From JBLIRR01 sp049472395 (GTDB lineage: Bacteria; SZUA-182; DTGQ01; JBLIRR01): a stretch of DNA of 64,000 nt. A model generated the notes under the pieces. It made no database searches and was not told where the DNA came from. It saw only the letters and a list, made by a program, of their open reading frames with translations. Made by a program: the position numbers and the translations under genes. The stretch lies in NCBI GenBank assembly GCA_049472395.1, contig JBLIRR010000019.1, positions 36,761-100,760 on the forward strand. Direction: 5' to 3'. Below, piece by piece: positions 12,201 through 21,088 of this stretch (the stretch's first letter is position 1; each line of letters begins with the position of its first letter).

Positions 12201-15200
12201 ATCAGAGGTAGGTTTAATCCAGAAACTTTCAATATCACCTGCGTTGTTCTGGATAGTGATGCTTTCTCTGCTGCCTATATGACCTTCAGAAAAAGAATAC
12301 CGTGAAATTTTGTCCCAACCAACACAAAGATCCCAGAGGTATCCATTGACCAAGATATGCTTTGTAGGATCACAGAAATACCTGTCCTGCAAATCATCAA
12401 TTTTAGCTGTGCCCGCTATACGTGGAACATTCTCGTTTTTAATAATTATTGGCGAAACAAAAGATGAGCCGCTTTTATAAGTGTAATAATATTTTTCTGT
12501 ACCACCCGGACTTTTGAGAAGGGCATATGGTGTTCCTTGAAATATCTCAAGATCGACCACTTCATACTTCTTATCGCAAATCTTTGTCTTGGATGAAATG
12601 GTATCGCTTAATTTATCATAGGTGATGTAATATTTATTGTTCTCATAGACAAATGTATCTTCATTATCACCGACAGCGGTATCCAGGTAATAGCGATACA
12701 TATGTTCAACAACAGCGTGCACTATATTGGTTTCATCCATTTTCACAAACTTGATTTGTTGATACTCTTCTTTATACATAGCATCTATGGGAAAATCGAT
12801 TTCTTCATCATAGAGGATGATAGCTTTATTGAAGGGTGAAGGAAGCTCGGTATCAGCATTTATCCTAAACCTGTCTGACCGGACTTTCCTTGCATTACCC
12901 CGAATATCAGTTATTATAAGCTCAAGGTAACAGTTTTGAGAGGAATAATAATTCTTATCAGGGATTTCCCAGTTGTACTGGCTTAAAAACACAATCCCAT
13001 TATCATTCTCTTCAGAATATATTAACTCACTGCTTGATCCATGTAATAATTTTACCTCGATGTGACGTATTTCATTATCCGAATCGTTCAGGATCGAAAA
13101 GGTAAGGTCTTGCCCTACTGTAAATGCTGGGAGAGTCGGCAGGATATCGGCATCTATTCTGTTCGAGTATATGGAGAAAAGCTCCGATGTTTTGATTGTT
13201 TCGTTGCCCTTATCGTCGTACAATCGCACCCTGATCTGGGCATTGTTAGTCGGCTGTATTTCCGTGGGAATAAGCCAATCAATAAAGTTACCCCCGGTAT
13301 TAGTACAATTAGGACAGGAGCCTGAATAGAATTGTATATAATCATAATCATTTGTGCCGTCGTAGAGCAAAATCCAATCGTCGGTTGTACTATCATATCT
13401 AAGATCGATGATTCCCCTGGCGACTCTGATATCATCATAGGCTTCAATAACAATTGTCAGTTCCTGCCCCATGCGGGCCCAGAAGATGCCTGTCCCGTCA
13501 TACATACTGCCATATTCCCGAAGGTTGAAGTGTGTGACCACAGGCCCGCCGGCATCAATATAATTTATTGTGTAAGTATATTCATTGTTTGCGGTGTCAA
13601 CATCCTGGGCATCCTCATAAGAAAAATAAAACTTAATCTGGCTTTCCTCTGAGACAAGAACATTATCATAGATCTTTCCGTTGCTTTCCCAAACCCTGTC
13701 ACGGAACTGAACCGTTACATCAACAACCTCTTCTTCGGCTGGAGCAAGCTCCTTGCTTGTGTGTCCCCAACTTAACCAGAAAGGGCTTTCAGAGCCATTT
13801 TTGATATACGAGCACGTGATACTTCGTAATTTGGCTGTTTCGCTTCCCAGGTTTTTGACCGTCAGTTGAAAACCCACTGTAGAATCAGGCTTAATTTCAC
13901 CTTCATGCTCCACCTTTGTTATTGCCAGGTCAGAGCCCGTTGCCACGGTTGTGAAATGCCATATAGGAGATTTAATGTACTCTCCGCTATAATAATCTTT
14001 GTTGTTATTGCCATCCTCGCGTACCCAGATCTGCCAGTAGTATGTGGTGTTTGGCTTTAAAGGTTCATGATATTCCTCGGCAAAATCAAACCAATTTTGA
14101 CCTTTATGATCGGAGAGGAACGACCGTAACACAAAATAATTGAGGTTGTTTTGATCGGTACCATAGGTTACAAAATAATCAAGATCATCCCCGTCTTCAT
14201 CATAGGCTCTCCACCGTAATATGGGACTTTTACCGACGCCTGTGGCGCCATCACCAGGCTCCTGATATGATTCGTCAAAGTAAGGGAAGTCCTGAATGTC
14301 TATCCTTATGCTTTGACTATTGCTCCATGGGCCTGTGCCTCTATTATTTATTGCCCTTACTCTGAAATAATAAGTAGTATTATCTTTCAGATTGGTTATG
14401 GTATAGTGTATTGATTCATACATATTATCACCGGGGGCAGGATTGCCGGCATTGATTCTGATCGCATTGCTAAAATTACTGTTATCGGCATATTCAATTT
14501 CATAATAATTAACATTGTCATTATGATGCGAATCAATAACCTTTCTCCATCTCAAGGTAATTCGATCTCTTGTGGCCGTGATTCCTAATCCATACAAACA
14601 GGGGGCTTGGGGTATCTCAGTAGATTTTTCTACATGGGGCTTCTTGGGCATATAATATAAGGTAATGATATCGCTGGTATAGGTTTCATTATTTGATGTG
14701 TTAGCCGCTTCTATTCTAAATTCTATTCTATTGTAATTTTTAGCCTCATCTATATTAACCGGCTGATTTCCTTTCCTTGGGTCTATATTGGTTTGTTCAA
14801 ATATATTTATCCAACTGCTCCCATTATCCAAGGAATAGTAAATCTTGAACCTATCGGTATACTCGTTCACTGAATAGCTCAAATAGAATTTATCTTCATC
14901 TTGGTTATAGATTACAGAAAGCTGGGCCGATGGGAGGTTTGGATTGACAACCAGGGCATTTTGTTTTACTGAGATCTCGACCCAACATTGATCTCCAAAA
15001 TAAGCCCCGGAACTATTTTGCATCCGCCAATTGCCTTTATAAATGCCGGCTGCATTGGGAGCCACCAGATCTACATTGACATCGATAGTGCCTCCTGGCT
15101 CCACTCCTGAAACAGTCACTGAATTTGGTCCTTGCATTTTACTTCCGCTAACGAAAACCCATTTATAGCCACTTTCCCAGGTAGTTGTGCCGGTATTTTT

Positions 15201-18155
15201 AATGCGCCAGGTTTTTGTAAAGCTTTGGCCTGGCAGCAGTTCAGTGCCGTCTGGGATGGTGATATCCGGTGGAACGAATTGGGCATTATCAAATAAAGGG
15301 GATTCAATAGGTTCATCTAAGGTTAGCGTATCAAGAATATTAAGAAGATCCGCTTTTATAGTTTCAAATAAAGGGATTGAACCATTTAAAAGTTTCCCAT
15401 CTTTCATATCTGCATGATCATATCCTTCAAAACTCCGTCTTAGCATTGTGCTTGAACCATAAAATTTTGCACTATCAACAGGAACAAAACCATCATTATT
15501 AATATAATAAAATTTCTGCATAACAGAACTCGAAAACAATAATTGTTTATGTTCATCAAATATAAGATCCACTCCTGAAGGGTTATAATCCGCTGGGATT
15601 ATTTTATTCATATAGGAATAAGCAAAAACTGTTAATAATTCTAAAGGGGATAATGATATTAAGTACCTGTAATAAGGAGCATTTGAGTTTATATACCCAT
15701 AATAAGCAATAATCTTATCACTATATGCTTCACAATCATTTAAATTTTTCATCCAGCTATTTTTTTCATTCTCCATATTATATTTAGGAGAAATATTACA
15801 ATAATTATCGAACCGAAGATCAGATCTATTTGGTTCATATACTCGAACTTGACAATTTTGTGATACTGAATAAAAATTCCTAAAAGCCGATAAAAGATCC
15901 TGATTCATACAAGTCTGCAAAATAGAATCCGTACATTCCGTATCTATTTGCCACCAATAAAATATATCAATTATTGCAGTGATTGCTATTAATTCTAACT
16001 CTGACCTATTAAGTAATAGAAAATTAGTTCTTGCAGCGTCATTTGCCGCTGGTGTACCGTGATGAGGAGTAGCAAGAGTGATGAGTTTTATTATCCTATC
16101 ACCAGCTCTTGGATATGGATTTCCTTTATAATCGCCAGTATTATGCGAGTGTTCATTCATATATGAACGTGCTACTAATCCACCCATACTATGAGCTACA
16201 ATAACAAAAGGGACATCTTTTATTTTTAATTCATAGACAGAATTACGTTCGGCATAACAGTCTATTGCGTCATCTATTTTATTTCTTAAACTTTTAGCTA
16301 TATCCCAGACAGTATTTCTATCGCTTTCATAAAAAAAGAGATATAATTTATAATTTTTATATAAATCATTTTTATAAAAGAAATCAATAAAATTTTGCCA
16401 ATATAAAAAATTTGGATTATTTATATCATCAATCTTTATAACTCCACTTTCTGCTGTTCTGTTACCATGAATGCCATGAATTAAAATAAGAGGGATTTGA
16501 TTATCATAATTTTCGTCAGTATACGGTAAAAGAGTCGTATGATCATCAGCAGGGCTAGGATCATAGATATTTGCGTGTGGTGTAGTTGTTTCTTCGGAAG
16601 CAGTAGAAAAACTCCATACATTACTGGGAATATTATTGCCACAGTTATTCTTGGCAACTATTTTCCAGTAATAAAGGGTATTATAATCAAAGGGTGGCAA
16701 GCTGTAACTGCTACTAGTAGTATTACCATAATAAGGAGGATTTGATGATGTTCCAAAATATACATCATAAGAATCTGCATTTGCTGAGTCTGACCAGTCT
16801 AGATCACTATCAATAATTATATCGTAACACATGTGACAAGGCAATGGGTTGCTCGGTGTGTCGGGTGCAGAACATACTATTACCTTACTTGGACCGGGTG
16901 GATCAGGCTGACAACTCCAGTTCCCTGCATTGTCAACTACATGTATCCCATACCAGTAAATGCCTACTGATGGAGGGGCATTAGTAAAAGTGGCACTTGA
17001 GGGACCATTTCCTGAATGTGATTTGCTTATAATCTGCGACCAGTTTCCCGGACTGCCATTGCTATCATTGGCACGCCAAAGTTCTACTCGATTCAAGCCC
17101 GAACCACCTGTGTCTGAAGCCGTATACGAAATTGTAAAGGCGTTGCCCAATGTAAGAGAACCGGGATTGACAGAAAAAGTGCTGGCAATAGGATCGGTTA
17201 TATCAGAAGAATCTTCCGAGAACATGTCCAAATAAACTTGCGGTACATCGATAATGTCGTCCCAACAATTTGCCTGTTGACATTCAGAATAAGATACATA
17301 TTCCTTTTTTCCCTTATTTATAAGATATACATCCGTTCCTTCATATAATCTGATATATATGCCGTTTGATGTGCTATCAGAAGAAATGAAATCTGGTCCA
17401 GGTGCATATGAGTTAGAAACGGTATATACGTTCGTCCAACTCCACCCATGTATTCCTGCGTTTTGCATTGTATTAAGAACGTCAGGATTAATTACTCTAT
17501 ATTTTTTATTATTCTGTATCCAATAAACGTTAATAGTATCAGAACTAATATATGTAAGGAATTTGTCAATGGGAGAAATAGAAATTTTACCAATATAATC
17601 ATTAGGATTATGGTAACCATAGTTATCGGGATTGCTTGGTGTATAACCCCAATACAAACCTGTTCCAGAAGGATTATCAGTCACAGAAGCATCTTTAATT
17701 TCAAAATGGAGGTGAACATCCCAGTTATCTTGTTTCCCATATCCAGATCCACCCATTACTCCTATTTTTTCACCTTTATAAACCTTATTGCCAATTGCTA
17801 TACCTACCTCAATTGATTTCAGATGCGCATATAAACTGTAAATCTTTTTGTTCCCTAATAAAATATGTTCGATAATAATATTATTCCCCATACCATGGTC
17901 ATTAGAACTCATATATTCTACATATACAATCGTGCCCTCATTTGATGCAACTATATCATGAGTACCGTTTCCACTATAATCTATTCCGGTATGATATTCT
18001 GTATTATTTGCACAAGTTAGCGTATTATATAAACAGTCTTCGATCTGATAGGTAGAGGCTGGATGCCCAAATGTCATATCATTAGCTGTTACAGGAAATG
18101 GTAGAAGGATTAAAACCAAAATGAGAGTAAGATAATATATGTTAATCCTAAACAT
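6255..18155 (-). CDS. giant secreted multidomain protein: M23 peptidase, lipase-like hydrolase, Ig/FN3/MopE/IPT repeats
   Basis: The start is ATG at 18155, because GGAGG lies five bases upstream; an earlier TTG is part of that Shine-Dalgarno. The residue numbers here count from that TTG, four residues earlier. A signal peptide ends near VTA (residue 28). Residues 35-165 are an M23 (LytM) metallopeptidase with H59xxxD63, H115 and H152-L-H154, so the zinc site looks intact. Ig/FN3-like modules follow. An alpha/beta-hydrolase of lipase type spans about 555-950: HGIHG oxyanion loop, nucleophile S660 in AHSMGG, candidate D892 and H918. About 960-1070 is an NBR1-like four-tryptophan Ig domain. FN3-like, CARDB-like and beta-propeller-like stretches run to about 3000, then two MopE-type Cys-Asp clusters (about 3015-3120), Ig repeats and two IPT/TIG domains (about 3490-3690). 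It ends DEKGNCFFNALNH. No secretion-system signal or LPXTG/PEP anchor was seen. Probable surface or secreted adhesin-hydrolase; the substrate is unknown. Confidence 0.85.
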   Translation of the reverse strand: MFRINIYYLTLILVLILLPFPVTANDMTFGHPASTYQIEDCLYNTLTCANNTEYHTGIDYSGNGTHDIVASNEGTIVYVEYMSSNDHGMGNNIIIEHILLGNKKIYSLYAHLKSIEVGIAIGNKVYKGEKIGVMGGSGYGKQDNWDVHLHFEIKDASVTDNPSGTGLYWGYTPSNPDNYGYHNPNDYIGKISISPIDKFLTYISSDTINVYWIQNNKKYRVINPDVLNTMQNAGIHGWSWTNVYTVSNSYAPGPDFISSDSTSNGIYIRLYEGTDVYLINKGKKEYVSYSECQQANCWDDIIDVPQVYLDMFSEDSSDITDPIASTFSVNPGSLTLGNAFTISYTASDTGGSGLNRVELWRANDSNGSPGNWSQIISKSHSGNGPSSATFTNAPPSVGIYWYGIHVVDNAGNWSCQPDPPGPSKVIVCSAPDTPSNPLPCHMCYDIIIDSDLDWSDSANADSYDVYFGTSSNPPYYGNTTSSSYSLPPFDYNTLYYWKIVAKNNCGNNIPSNVWSFSTASEETTTPHANIYDPSPADDHTTLLPYTDENYDNQIPLILIHGIHGNRTAESGVIKIDDINNPNFLYWQNFIDFFYKNDLYKNYKLYLFFYESDRNTVWDIAKSLRNKIDDAIDCYAERNSVYELKIKDVPFVIVAHSMGGLVARSYMNEHSHNTGDYKGNPYPRAGDRIIKLITLATPHHGTPAANDAARTNFLLLNRSELELIAITAIIDIFYWWQIDTECTDSILQTCMNQDLLSAFRNFYSVSQNCQVRVYEPNRSDLRFDNYCNISPKYNMENEKNSWMKNLNDCEAYSDKIIAYYGYINSNAPYYRYLISLSPLELLTVFAYSYMNKIIPADYNPSGVDLIFDEHKQLLFSSSVMQKFYYINNDGFVPVDSAKFYGSSTMLRRSFEGYDHADMKDGKLLNGSIPLFETIKADLLNILDTLTLDEPIESPLFDNAQFVPPDITIPDGTELLPGQSFTKTWRIKNTGTTTWESGYKWVFVSGSKMQGPNSVTVSGVEPGGTIDVNVDLVAPNAAGIYKGNWRMQNSSGAYFGDQCWVEISVKQNALVVNPNLPSAQLSVIYNQDEDKFYLSYSVNEYTDRFKIYYSLDNGSSWINIFEQTNIDPRKGNQPVNIDEAKNYNRIEFRIEAANTSNNETYTSDIITLYYMPKKPHVEKSTEIPQAPCLYGLGITATRDRITLRWRKVIDSHHNDNVNYYEIEYADNSNFSNAIRINAGNPAPGDNMYESIHYTITNLKDNTTYYFRVRAINNRGTGPWSNSQSIRIDIQDFPYFDESYQEPGDGATGVGKSPILRWRAYDEDGDDLDYFVTYGTDQNNLNYFVLRSFLSDHKGQNWFDFAEEYHEPLKPNTTYYWQIWVREDGNNNKDYYSGEYIKSPIWHFTTVATGSDLAITKVEHEGEIKPDSTVGFQLTVKNLGSETAKLRSITCSYIKNGSESPFWLSWGHTSKELAPAEEEVVDVTVQFRDRVWESNGKIYDNVLVSEESQIKFYFSYEDAQDVDTANNEYTYTINYIDAGGPVVTHFNLREYGSMYDGTGIFWARMGQELTIVIEAYDDIRVARGIIDLRYDSTTDDWILLYDGTNDYDYIQFYSGSCPNCTNTGGNFIDWLIPTEIQPTNNAQIRVRLYDDKGNETIKTSELFSIYSNRIDADILPTLPAFTVGQDLTFSILNDSDNEIRHIEVKLLHGSSSELIYSEENDNGIVFLSQYNWEIPDKNYYSSQNCYLELIITDIRGNARKVRSDRFRINADTELPSPFNKAIILYDEEIDFPIDAMYKEEYQQIKFVKMDETNIVHAVVEHMYRYYLDTAVGDNEDTFVYENNKYYITYDKLSDTISSKTKICDKKYEVVDLEIFQGTPYALLKSPGGTEKYYYTYKSGSSFVSPIIIKNENVPRIAGTAKIDDLQDRYFCDPTKHILVNGYLWDLCVGWDKISRYSFSEGHIGSRESITIQNNAGDIESFWIKPTSDGTLIYFINPWELKLVKFDTESLIADSYQLPFTIGMESNEAIKTSLVAKSGKVFIFGNGKVYSLEGENIVEKAHIAYTFDGQTVDFVDNWDWINFSRVIKTENRVYLIFDNPFQSKPIWTPNEILEFDTGSCTFSKNIARTSLNEYIDNASDIAYIGNNKALVVFTDNTIFNSINIYSAYLKMLDLETGNIFRIGDALPFKAEEYIALIHDGSCLYAMADNTANYSGESYRLTIDNFEKSPNQIDQIQFIKNNEDLYAAWGGGHPYDGTWNYEEGRLKNYGLDKNKFIQIFPTLGSITNFSDEDFGTCLNIVDDYLSSTYGYGKIYSLNSDLTIKQALYDGGDGYTPLEFKSFGSTFIAALNMYNNGKMNFILFKKDLSIETFDSLTQSNELAAFDDEAIFVGYGYEPYRGKNVVTKLDLTKGEKSIIAFGSANSLENYKKVDINQNKYVAVAWGNFLAVGNLSGDIVQPEVIFTNAGAQVTDGTTLMLSWQASDNRDELIKYEIYKIVEGANTLIDTITDVSITNDMYTLSEGITGEITFKIIAYDYEGNINYDTVTFDIIEPLEFTSFSVNKSTAQLGEKLIFTWSANGTNSHTGYTVCKKKAGSSEWQEYFKTDGETNKIVIVEGYIGEYTFKIEAGQDSMELSHAVVIEGEMVEFDYSKFFPDDTGYYVDQRIVDFAWGIGNDLSESVNYELYLKKNGEENFSSVAVTFDTSYQYLFRDEVTDFDWKVTAYYHGMKYESKEFHIQLKEIVSPDVTSLNLINNDTDTPSVKVQFNTIEGIDKYIVTRKNSAGIYETLDIINVDSFVDDTVEYGEFYEYAILSKAGDLIGEAGTSQKIFIQVKEIDEITIQNENHAFLDKNEITINIIPDSDNCYEKYEVVVGESQNLKNLFTITEERSIPLSNLAYNTTYYIDIYPLDYKNERVTNLPASLVFATPFEPVPASPSNLIATSSEPEKINVSWTDNSNNETGFKIERKTGESDSWSQLFVMGSDVSSYIDMGLNPGITYFYRVRAYNASGNSGYSNETQATSVSETDDDGDGYFVSDGDCDNNNSSIYPGAIELCNNIDDNCNGQKDENLSQSCYTGPFKTEGVGICKGGTQICNAGMWETCTGEILPSLEEYDGLDNDCDGEIDEVELIDDEPPVAVIMNTPGGIINTTQYSVSIGGIDVISYRSKVDYQDWSDEIDVKDSFAFTLTSEGDHTLYILGKDSAGNWQKEENATVISWKIDRTPPVALVSHYPEGRVGSTEINIKVAGTDVQYYKYKLDDNNWSAAFSAAKPIRETDLAEGAHSIDVIGLDTAGNWQEEAESTTIIWAIDTTIPTAVLDNLPESITNKIYATISVNGVNIDKYKYTINNATIWNLQSIEETIDLTKDMLIEGQNILYVNAYSPYNDIWQDGPVSEGFIGETIDNATKYNWTLDLTPPEGITTLNAEYGAPPSTAIELSWQVVENGLKGYQIWYSEQDIKEENLNNAINLFCDKIPGPAGYTEAFLTRGLLPDTRYYFGVKSIDEAGNFSNISNIATLMTSNILPQILTVELAEGGRTGDNSRERELVISGENFIIGKNNKILFISSTDLFMLTFEIISTSANETKIIVDVPIGAPTGAYNLRVININGTSELSEQLYTITDPSHSVPEVNKITPDVSFPQIINIELEGKNFTGATAITFVTIDQEVVYSKDIGSPTNDTTILAPVDLSNLTEGFYYIQVHTPHGFNSISSAQFEISNILDLNNVTGTATTTRSINMPDNGIVPVHVTLTTPGFESDNPVIVNKAKIKVDIDPGTAILYAADGLDNVPYTGIVDPPRQIPVTPELVEELGSNAILFSMGSSSHKLIFGEEQAIFVRIDITMPDSTSDPSIYYIEPDGNISLAGIEGIRFEKMIKKGGAILSRQIGIPETGLTSYTFGLLLDHMSIFAVGIESQNLAQTDSNQEEDNSGEESNQSGSIEDDLIDTPDNNLPPTPLLNDSSSDEKGNCFFNALNH

Positions 18156-18913
18156 CTTAGCCTCCAAAACATTATTATATATTTAAAATAATAAATTATA
18201 ATTTTTATTGATAATGTTTATTATATTAATTTATATCCTTTGTTTAATTAATATCAGGCAATTCAATAATTCTCACTGTAATATGTTCATATAAAACAAG
18301 GAATTTATTTTCATTAGAAAACTTAATAATTAATAATATTATTCAATTTTATTATTGTATTAACGATCTAATATATTTCGAAATAGTAAGCTAATTATCA
18401 TTAAATTTTAAATATAAAATCAAAATTAATTAATTCAATATTAACATATAAATATAAAATAAGCAAAATAGATTTATATATTTTTTATTTAAGTTAGTTT
18501 ATCTAATTTTGAATATATTAAGGGCTAAGATTCGGAAGATAGTATTAGAATAAAGGTGTATAAGGAGAGCGATACAGAAAGCGATTAATGCCCCAATACC
18601 AAATTTGTTCCTGATTTATTTATCCCTTACAAACTACCTTGATTGTACGTAAAGATTCTACTTCTCATATCCAACAGTTGTTCTGTAAATCTGCTCATCT
18701 TTTGGATGGCAAGCATCCATCGCTACTGATTATCCTTTACAAGCAAAGGTATGAGAGGGGAAGGGCTGGTAATGATACGTGAAGGTGAAGCTCTTCTTCG
18801 TCTGCCGCATTATGATAATCATCATCAGTGAGCCTGTATATAGATCTGCAGTTCTAAGGGAATTATCCATAGTCCATAGGATAGAAAATTTAGAGGAATG
18901 GGTACAAATTACC
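18156..18913. other. very AT-rich leader and decayed DNA
   Basis: The first 370 bases upstream of the giant gene are extremely AT-rich (long A/T-only runs, for example around 18340-18500) and probably contain its promoter; no single -35/-10 pair can be chosen. From 18590 to 18860 short coding-like pieces occur in different frames, such as HLLDGKHPSLLIILYKQRYE and REGEALLRLPHYDNHHQ, with stops between them. I cannot name a family. It reads as decayed DNA. Confidence 0.45.
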
Positions 18914-19435
18914 CTACACCACTACACCGAGTGCTTTGAATACAGCATCAACAGGATCTGCATAAAAGCTGGTTTGGAATTTTGCAAATAACTCACCAGG
19001 TATGGTGGGGATATCACCCACGCTGCTCATGGGGAGTAATATCCGTTTAGCGCCGGAATCAAAGGCAACCTACAATGTCTCTGCAAGGTTTTTCGTTGGT
19101 ATGATATTTCCGCCCAAGCTCATATCACCTAAGATAACTAACTGGCTTTGAACAGGTTTTCCTAATAATCCTGAACAAAGGGTGACGAAACTGCAGAGCG
19201 TCAGGGCGGCTGCTGGCCCAATATTATGAAGTTCAACAACATGAAGGTGGTAATCATGATCCCCCGCTTTCGCTGCTGCACTGACCCGCGTGATATGTGC
19301 TTTGAAAAAATCAAAAGCCACCTTTATTGCTTTCTTCGTCTTTGTACCAGTACCCGCACCTGTTATGGAGAGTTTCCCATTCCCGCCTGTTACTTGAAGC
19401 TTCAGTCTAAATAACCCTAATGATATTTTTGCCAT
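18914..19435 (-). pseudogene. brxL: BREX Lon-like protease BrxL, C-terminal fragment with internal amber stop
   Basis: The minus strand reads the C-terminal Lon-protease-like domain of BrxL, the phage-defence BREX component: DHDYHLHVVELHNIGPAAAL, SFVTLCSGLLGKPVQSQLVI and GNIIPTKNLAETL. An in-frame TAG at 19072-19070 replaces what the family usually has as Gln (CAG). The frame then continues perfectly with VAFDSGAKRILLPMSS and FQTSFYADPVDAVFKALG to a second TAG at 18916-18914. The N-terminal ATPase portion (about 500 of roughly 680 residues) is gone. No other BREX genes (brxA, brxB, brxC, pglX, pglZ) occur in the window. This is a remnant, not a working system. Confidence 0.85.
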
Positions 19436-19437
19436 TT

Positions 19438-19798
19438 TTAAAATTGCCCGTCAAATTTAAAACCATATTTTTTAGTGGTTTCTACAAAATGTTGATCATA
19501 GCCAAACGCTTGGAGAAACATTTTTTTCTTTTCTTAACCTTCCCCTCTCTTTTTCAAAAATTTTGCAGATTTCATCTTCAATACCAAGAATGGAAACATT
19601 AGTCAAAAAATCATTTAAAGATTGCTCATTACTATCTGGATCTTTAGAGTAATAAACGCCTTCGTAAAGCTCCGCTAAAGAAATAATACTGATAGCCAAT
19701 CCTTCTTCTCTCAAAGATTTAAGTTTTTCTACAATCTTCTCGTTACCGTTTAGGTAATGAATAACCCAATCAGTATCTAAAAGATACAAGATTTTCAT
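19438..19798 (-). pseudogene. VapC-like PIN-domain toxin, frameshifted or chimeric
   Basis: The ATG at 19798 overlaps the antitoxin stop (ATGA). The first 90 residues are a PIN ribonuclease N-half with the first acidic residue in LLDTDWVIHYLNG and the conserved Glu in LAELYEGVYY. After RGRLRKEK the frame is lost and ends at 19496. A different frame (ATG at 19521 to TAA at 19438) then reads MFLQAFGYDQHF and YGFKFDG, which looks like the last residues of a PIN protein. The central segment with the other catalytic Asp residues is absent, so toxin activity is unlikely. The lesion could be an internal deletion, or a junction with a second PIN gene. Confidence 0.7.
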
Positions 19799-20031
19799 AG
19801 GGGCGGCTCCATCCTGGGAGAAAGAAAACGATCTTTATAAATATTTGTTATCAATTGATCAGCATCGAGCGTTCCTTTCCAACTTCCTGCTGCTTTTGCG
19901 AAAGCATCTTCGCTGGTTCTTAAAGGAATCTCAATAATCATTATCATATATTCTTTTCCTTCTTGAATATCAACTTTCTCTATTGGCTTAAGTACACCTT
20001 TAGAAAACTTTGCCTTTATGGTTTTCCCCAT
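19795..20031 (-). CDS. DUF104-type antitoxin of a VapBC-like module
   Basis: The product is 78 residues starting MGKTIKAKFSKGVLKPIEKV, the conserved N-terminal motif of DUF104 (AF2212-like) proteins, which are antitoxins paired with PIN toxins. The ATG at 20031 has AAAGGAG ten bases upstream; an upstream in-frame ATG at 20160 would add a hydrophobic stretch foreign to the family, so I chose 20031. The middle (DAFAKAAGSWKGTLDADQL) fits the toxin-binding tail. The stop overlaps the toxin start by ATGA, indicating one transcript. The antitoxin looks intact while its partner is broken. Confidence 0.8.
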   Translation of the reverse strand: MGKTIKAKFSKGVLKPIEKVDIQEGKEYMIMIIEIPLRTSEDAFAKAAGSWKGTLDADQLITNIYKDRFLSPRMEPPL

Positions 20032-20301
20032 TTTTCTCTCTCCTTTATATTTTGTTAGGATTAGAAATGTTATTTCCTTCTTACAACAGCCACTAAGAAT
20101 ACATGCTCCAAGTAGATTGATAATGTATAGAAAGATGCCCATTAGACATGACTTTTGCAATATATTCCGTTGTTTTCAATTATCTATCTCCTGCTAAAAC
20201 CCTATAATTTATATTAGTATATATAATATTATAATACTATGGCAATGAAAACTTTAGGTAAACATTGTGTAAACAGCTTTTGGCACACATTGCTTTAGTA
20301 C

Positions 20302-20437
20302 ATAAACGTGCCAAGTAACACGATTAAATTGTAAGTTATGCATAAAATTGTCACAAAATTATTTTACCGTCAATCTCGGCGGAGAATATGCAGAGCAGCA
20401 AAAATCCTTCAGAGAAATGATATTTGTTTTATTTTCT
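20302..20437 (+). repeat. second, shorter copy of the RND fragment leader and start
   Basis: This matches 5160-5293 closely (leader GTGCCAAGTAACACG and coding TCTCGGCGGAGAATATG). It then jumps to the sequence after 5368, so 75 bases are missing. The junction falls in TTGTTTTATTT, which occurs twice in the parent (5283-5293 and 5358-5368), so the loss fits slippage between direct repeats. Homology ends after TCTGTAC. It has no coding potential of its own. Confidence 0.85.
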
Positions 20438-20532
20438 GTACTCTCCTTCCCGAATATTCTTAGCCATTAAATTTATTGAGTTTTTAAGCTTGTCGAATTA
20501 TACTTCATGAAACAATTTCATATCTAAAGGGA

Positions 20533-20943
20533 GTGATATTTGCAAGTATGAAAGCAGTTTGTTATATGGAAAATGCAGCTCTTCGACATCAGCTGAAGGT
20601 ATATAAAAGAAAAGACAGATGGCCCAAAATCAAACCAACTGATCGAATGTTCTGGTTATTGATTTCTCAAATATGGCCTGGTTGGAAAGATGATTTATAC
20701 TTTGTTAAGCCAGCAACTGTGGTTTCCTGGAGACGTAAAAAGCTCAGGAAACATTGGACAAAGTTATGCAGAAACGGCAAGTCTGGGCGCCCGTCAGTCG
20801 ATCACAAAATAATCTGTCTTATCCGGGATATGTCAAAAGCAAATCCTCTTTGGGGATCACCTCGTATCAGAGGTAAGCTCATGAAAAAAGGAACATCCTA
20901 TTTGCCTAGAAGCAGATTTTTAAAACTATGCTACAAAAAATGA
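20533..20943 (+). pseudogene. integrase-core transposase, N-terminal fragment
   Basis: The 136 residues match the N-terminal part of the integrase-core (rve-type) transposases found as orphan DDE elements: ALRHQLKVYKRK, PTDRMFWLLISQIWPGWKD, the VVSWRRK helix and NPLWGSPRIRGKL. Homology stops just after IRGKL and is followed by unrelated residues and a stop. The DDE catalytic core is therefore missing, and family members are usually 300-370 residues. No terminal inverted repeats were found around it. Confidence 0.8.
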
Positions 20944-21088
20944 ATTTTATTAGATCTACTATGATATTGCCTTATGCCTTTTTACGAGGTCATCAAAATA
21001 GAGTTTCTTAAAAAGTTTGGAAGAAAATATCACCACACAGCTCTAATAAAAATAAAGAAAAATGAAACATTTTTAGTGGGAGGATGAT

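Noticed and set aside
6853..18000. Some twenty short plus-strand and other-frame open frames inside the giant gene
   Set aside because: They overlap a continuous, domain-rich frame and show no motifs.
18779..18991. 70-residue plus-strand frame
   Set aside because: It overlaps the BrxL remnant on the other strand and shows no coding character.
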